5,294 nt of DNA, from NCBI GenBank assembly GCA_013696385.1, contig JACCYR010000390.1:1-5294 (forward strand), written 5' to 3'. Position numbers and translations under genes: made by a program. Source of the stretch: Acidobacteriota bacterium. Its GTDB lineage: Bacteria; Acidobacteriota; Blastocatellia; Pyrinomonadales; Pyrinomonadaceae. This document shows, one piece after another, positions 4,717 through 5,294 of the stretch. Every line of letters begins with the position of its first letter. Position 1 is the first letter of the stretch. A model generated the notes under the pieces. That model ran no database searches and had not been told where the DNA came from. It saw nothing but the letters and a program-made list of their open reading frames with translations.

Positions 4717-5082
4717 ATGATTTATCGTTTTTTAGCAGATTTTGTGTTGGCTTTTCATCTCTGCTTTGTACTTTTTTTAGTATTTGGCGGATTGTTAGTG
4801 CTGCGTTGGCGTTCAGTTATATGGGTGCATATTCCCGCGCTGATTTGGGGATTTGTCGTCGAGGCTTTTTCATTGACTTGTCCACTGACACCGCTTGAAA
4901 ATTGGTTTCGAAATTTAGGCGGAGAAGCCGGTTATACCGGCGGATTTATTGAACATTACGTTTCAATGGTTTTGTATTCTACCCTCGGTTATTGGTTTCA
5001 TCTGTTTCTTGGTTTAATTTTAATTGGCATAAATTTACTTGTTTATTTCTATGTCTTTATGCGTCGAAATAAAATAGCATAA
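4717..5082 (+). CDS. DUF2784 family membrane protein
   Basis: A 121-residue integral membrane protein. Hydrophobic segments are at about residues 5-28, 34-53 and 90-114. The family's conserved features are present: the early ADxxLxxH (here ADFVLAFH), GGLLVLRW, the HIPALIWG helix, CPLTPLENWFR (55-65) and GYTGGFIEHY (72-81). The biochemical role of DUF2784 is not known. I chose the ATG at 4717; an in-frame TTG at 4696 would add seven residues (MTEQFYF), and neither has a visible ribosome site. The gene stands alone, ends before a strong terminator at 5099-5130, and is convergent with a minus-strand riboswitch. Confidence 0.85.
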   Translation: MIYRFLADFVLAFHLCFVLFLVFGGLLVLRWRSVIWVHIPALIWGFVVEAFSLTCPLTPLENWFRNLGGEAGYTGGFIEHYVSMVLYSTLGYWFHLFLGLILIGINLLVYFYVFMRRNKIA

Positions 5083-5098
5083 CGAGTAAGCTAAACAA

Positions 5099-5130
5099 AA
5101 AAAGTTCCGCATCGAAACGCGGAACTTTTT
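5099..5130. terminator. Bidirectional terminator downstream of the DUF2784 gene
   Basis: AAAAAGTTCCGC (5099-5110) and GCGGAACTTTTT (5119-5130) form a perfect 12-bp stem with an 8-nt loop, 16 nt after the stop. T-runs flank it in both directions, so it should stop rightward transcription from the DUF2784 gene and also leftward transcripts from the riboswitch side. Confidence 0.88.
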
Positions 5131-5166
5131 CCTTTGAGAAGACTGGATGTCTTGTTTGATTCGTTG

Positions 5167-5206
5167 AAAAAAATCAAAGGCACGAAGCACACACAAAATC
5201 GCACCT
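5167..5206 (-). terminator. Likely expression-platform terminator of the riboswitch
   Basis: On the minus strand, AGGTGCGA (5206-5199) can pair with TCGTGCCT (5185-5178), using two G-U pairs. It is followed by TTGATTTTTTT (5177-5167). This lies about 23 nt after the aptamer, where a c-di-AMP riboswitch terminator would be expected. The wobble pairs make it weaker than the other terminators here. Confidence 0.5.
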
Positions 5207-5228
5207 GTCACGGCATAAATTTATCAGT

Positions 5229-5294
5229 GTCTTCTTCACCACACCTACGAGGTTAGCTGTCGGGCTAGGAATGAAGAAGTCTCCCTGCGTTTTC
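5229..5294 (-). promoter_or_regulatory. c-di-AMP (ydaO/yuaA-type) riboswitch, 3' half
   Basis: Read on the minus strand, the sequence contains GCCCGACAGCTAACCTCG then TAGG (5265-5244), the most conserved 3' segment of the ydaO class, whose known members carry CCCGACAGCUAAC. Upstream of it GCAGGGAGACTTCTTC matches the family's RGGGAUACCUUC-like segment. AGGGA pairs with TTCCT, and CTTCTTC (5279-5273) is exactly complementary to GAAGAAG (5237-5231) at the 3' end, the expected long-range helix. The 5' half lies beyond the window. Such riboswitches usually turn genes for cell-wall enzymes or ion transport off when c-di-AMP is high. No leftward gene follows here. Confidence 0.87.

Noticed and set aside
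5035..5211. Minus-strand ORF with a GTG start downstream of the riboswitch as its controlled gene
   Set aside because: It runs through two terminators, lies antisense to the DUF2784 gene, has no ribosome site and no recognisable protein features.

Overview
The window carries seven genes plus a partial one, in a moderately AT-rich bacterial chromosome. Start sites are mostly preceded by GGAG-type Shine-Dalgarno sequences. Several short palindromic or tandem repeats of the dispersed intergenic type are present. Together with a c-di-AMP (ydaO-type) riboswitch, a Rad52-family protein and a DUF2784 protein, this suggests a soil-type bacterium such as an Acidobacteriota (Blastocatellia-like) genome. 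That assignment is inference; no marker gene fixes it. Both window ends cut through a feature: a DAHP synthase gene on the left and a riboswitch on the right.

Left part (1-1400): the 3' two thirds of a class I DAHP synthase gene (shikimate pathway) runs rightward. It meets, with only 8 nt between stop codons, a leftward toxin-antitoxin pair: an AbrB/MazE-type antitoxin followed 2 nt later by a Doc-type Fic toxin. The pair has its own promoter with a 16-bp palindrome in it. A strong 14-bp-stem terminator insulates it from the next gene.

Middle (1397-3820): a leftward four-helix membrane protein of unknown function, then a leftward XRE repressor gene. Divergent from the repressor is a 431-residue protein that joins an N-terminal SWIM zinc finger to a C-terminal Rad52-type single-strand annealing domain. 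The 230-bp divergent region looks like a compact switch. It has two back-to-back promoters and two 16-bp sites of the form GTTTCA-N4-TGMAAC, one over the -35 and one at the presumed start of the Rad52 gene. A related site lies inside the membrane gene. I infer that the XRE protein represses the annealing protein and perhaps the membrane gene.

The linker of the SWIM-Rad52 protein contains four tandem copies of a 7-nt unit, followed by an internal Shine-Dalgarno and ATG just ahead of the Rad52 part. Losing exactly one unit would put the upstream frame onto a TGA that overlaps this ATG (ATGA). The locus could therefore read either as one fused protein or as two translationally coupled proteins. 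This is the most interesting object in the window.

Right part (3820-5294): two adjacent inverted repeats, a small VOC/glyoxalase-fold protein with its terminator, a roughly 200-nt gene-free stretch, and a DUF2784 membrane protein with a terminator. At the edge, on the minus strand, lies the 3' half of a c-di-AMP riboswitch followed by its own likely terminator. No leftward gene follows it, so the riboswitch looks orphaned.
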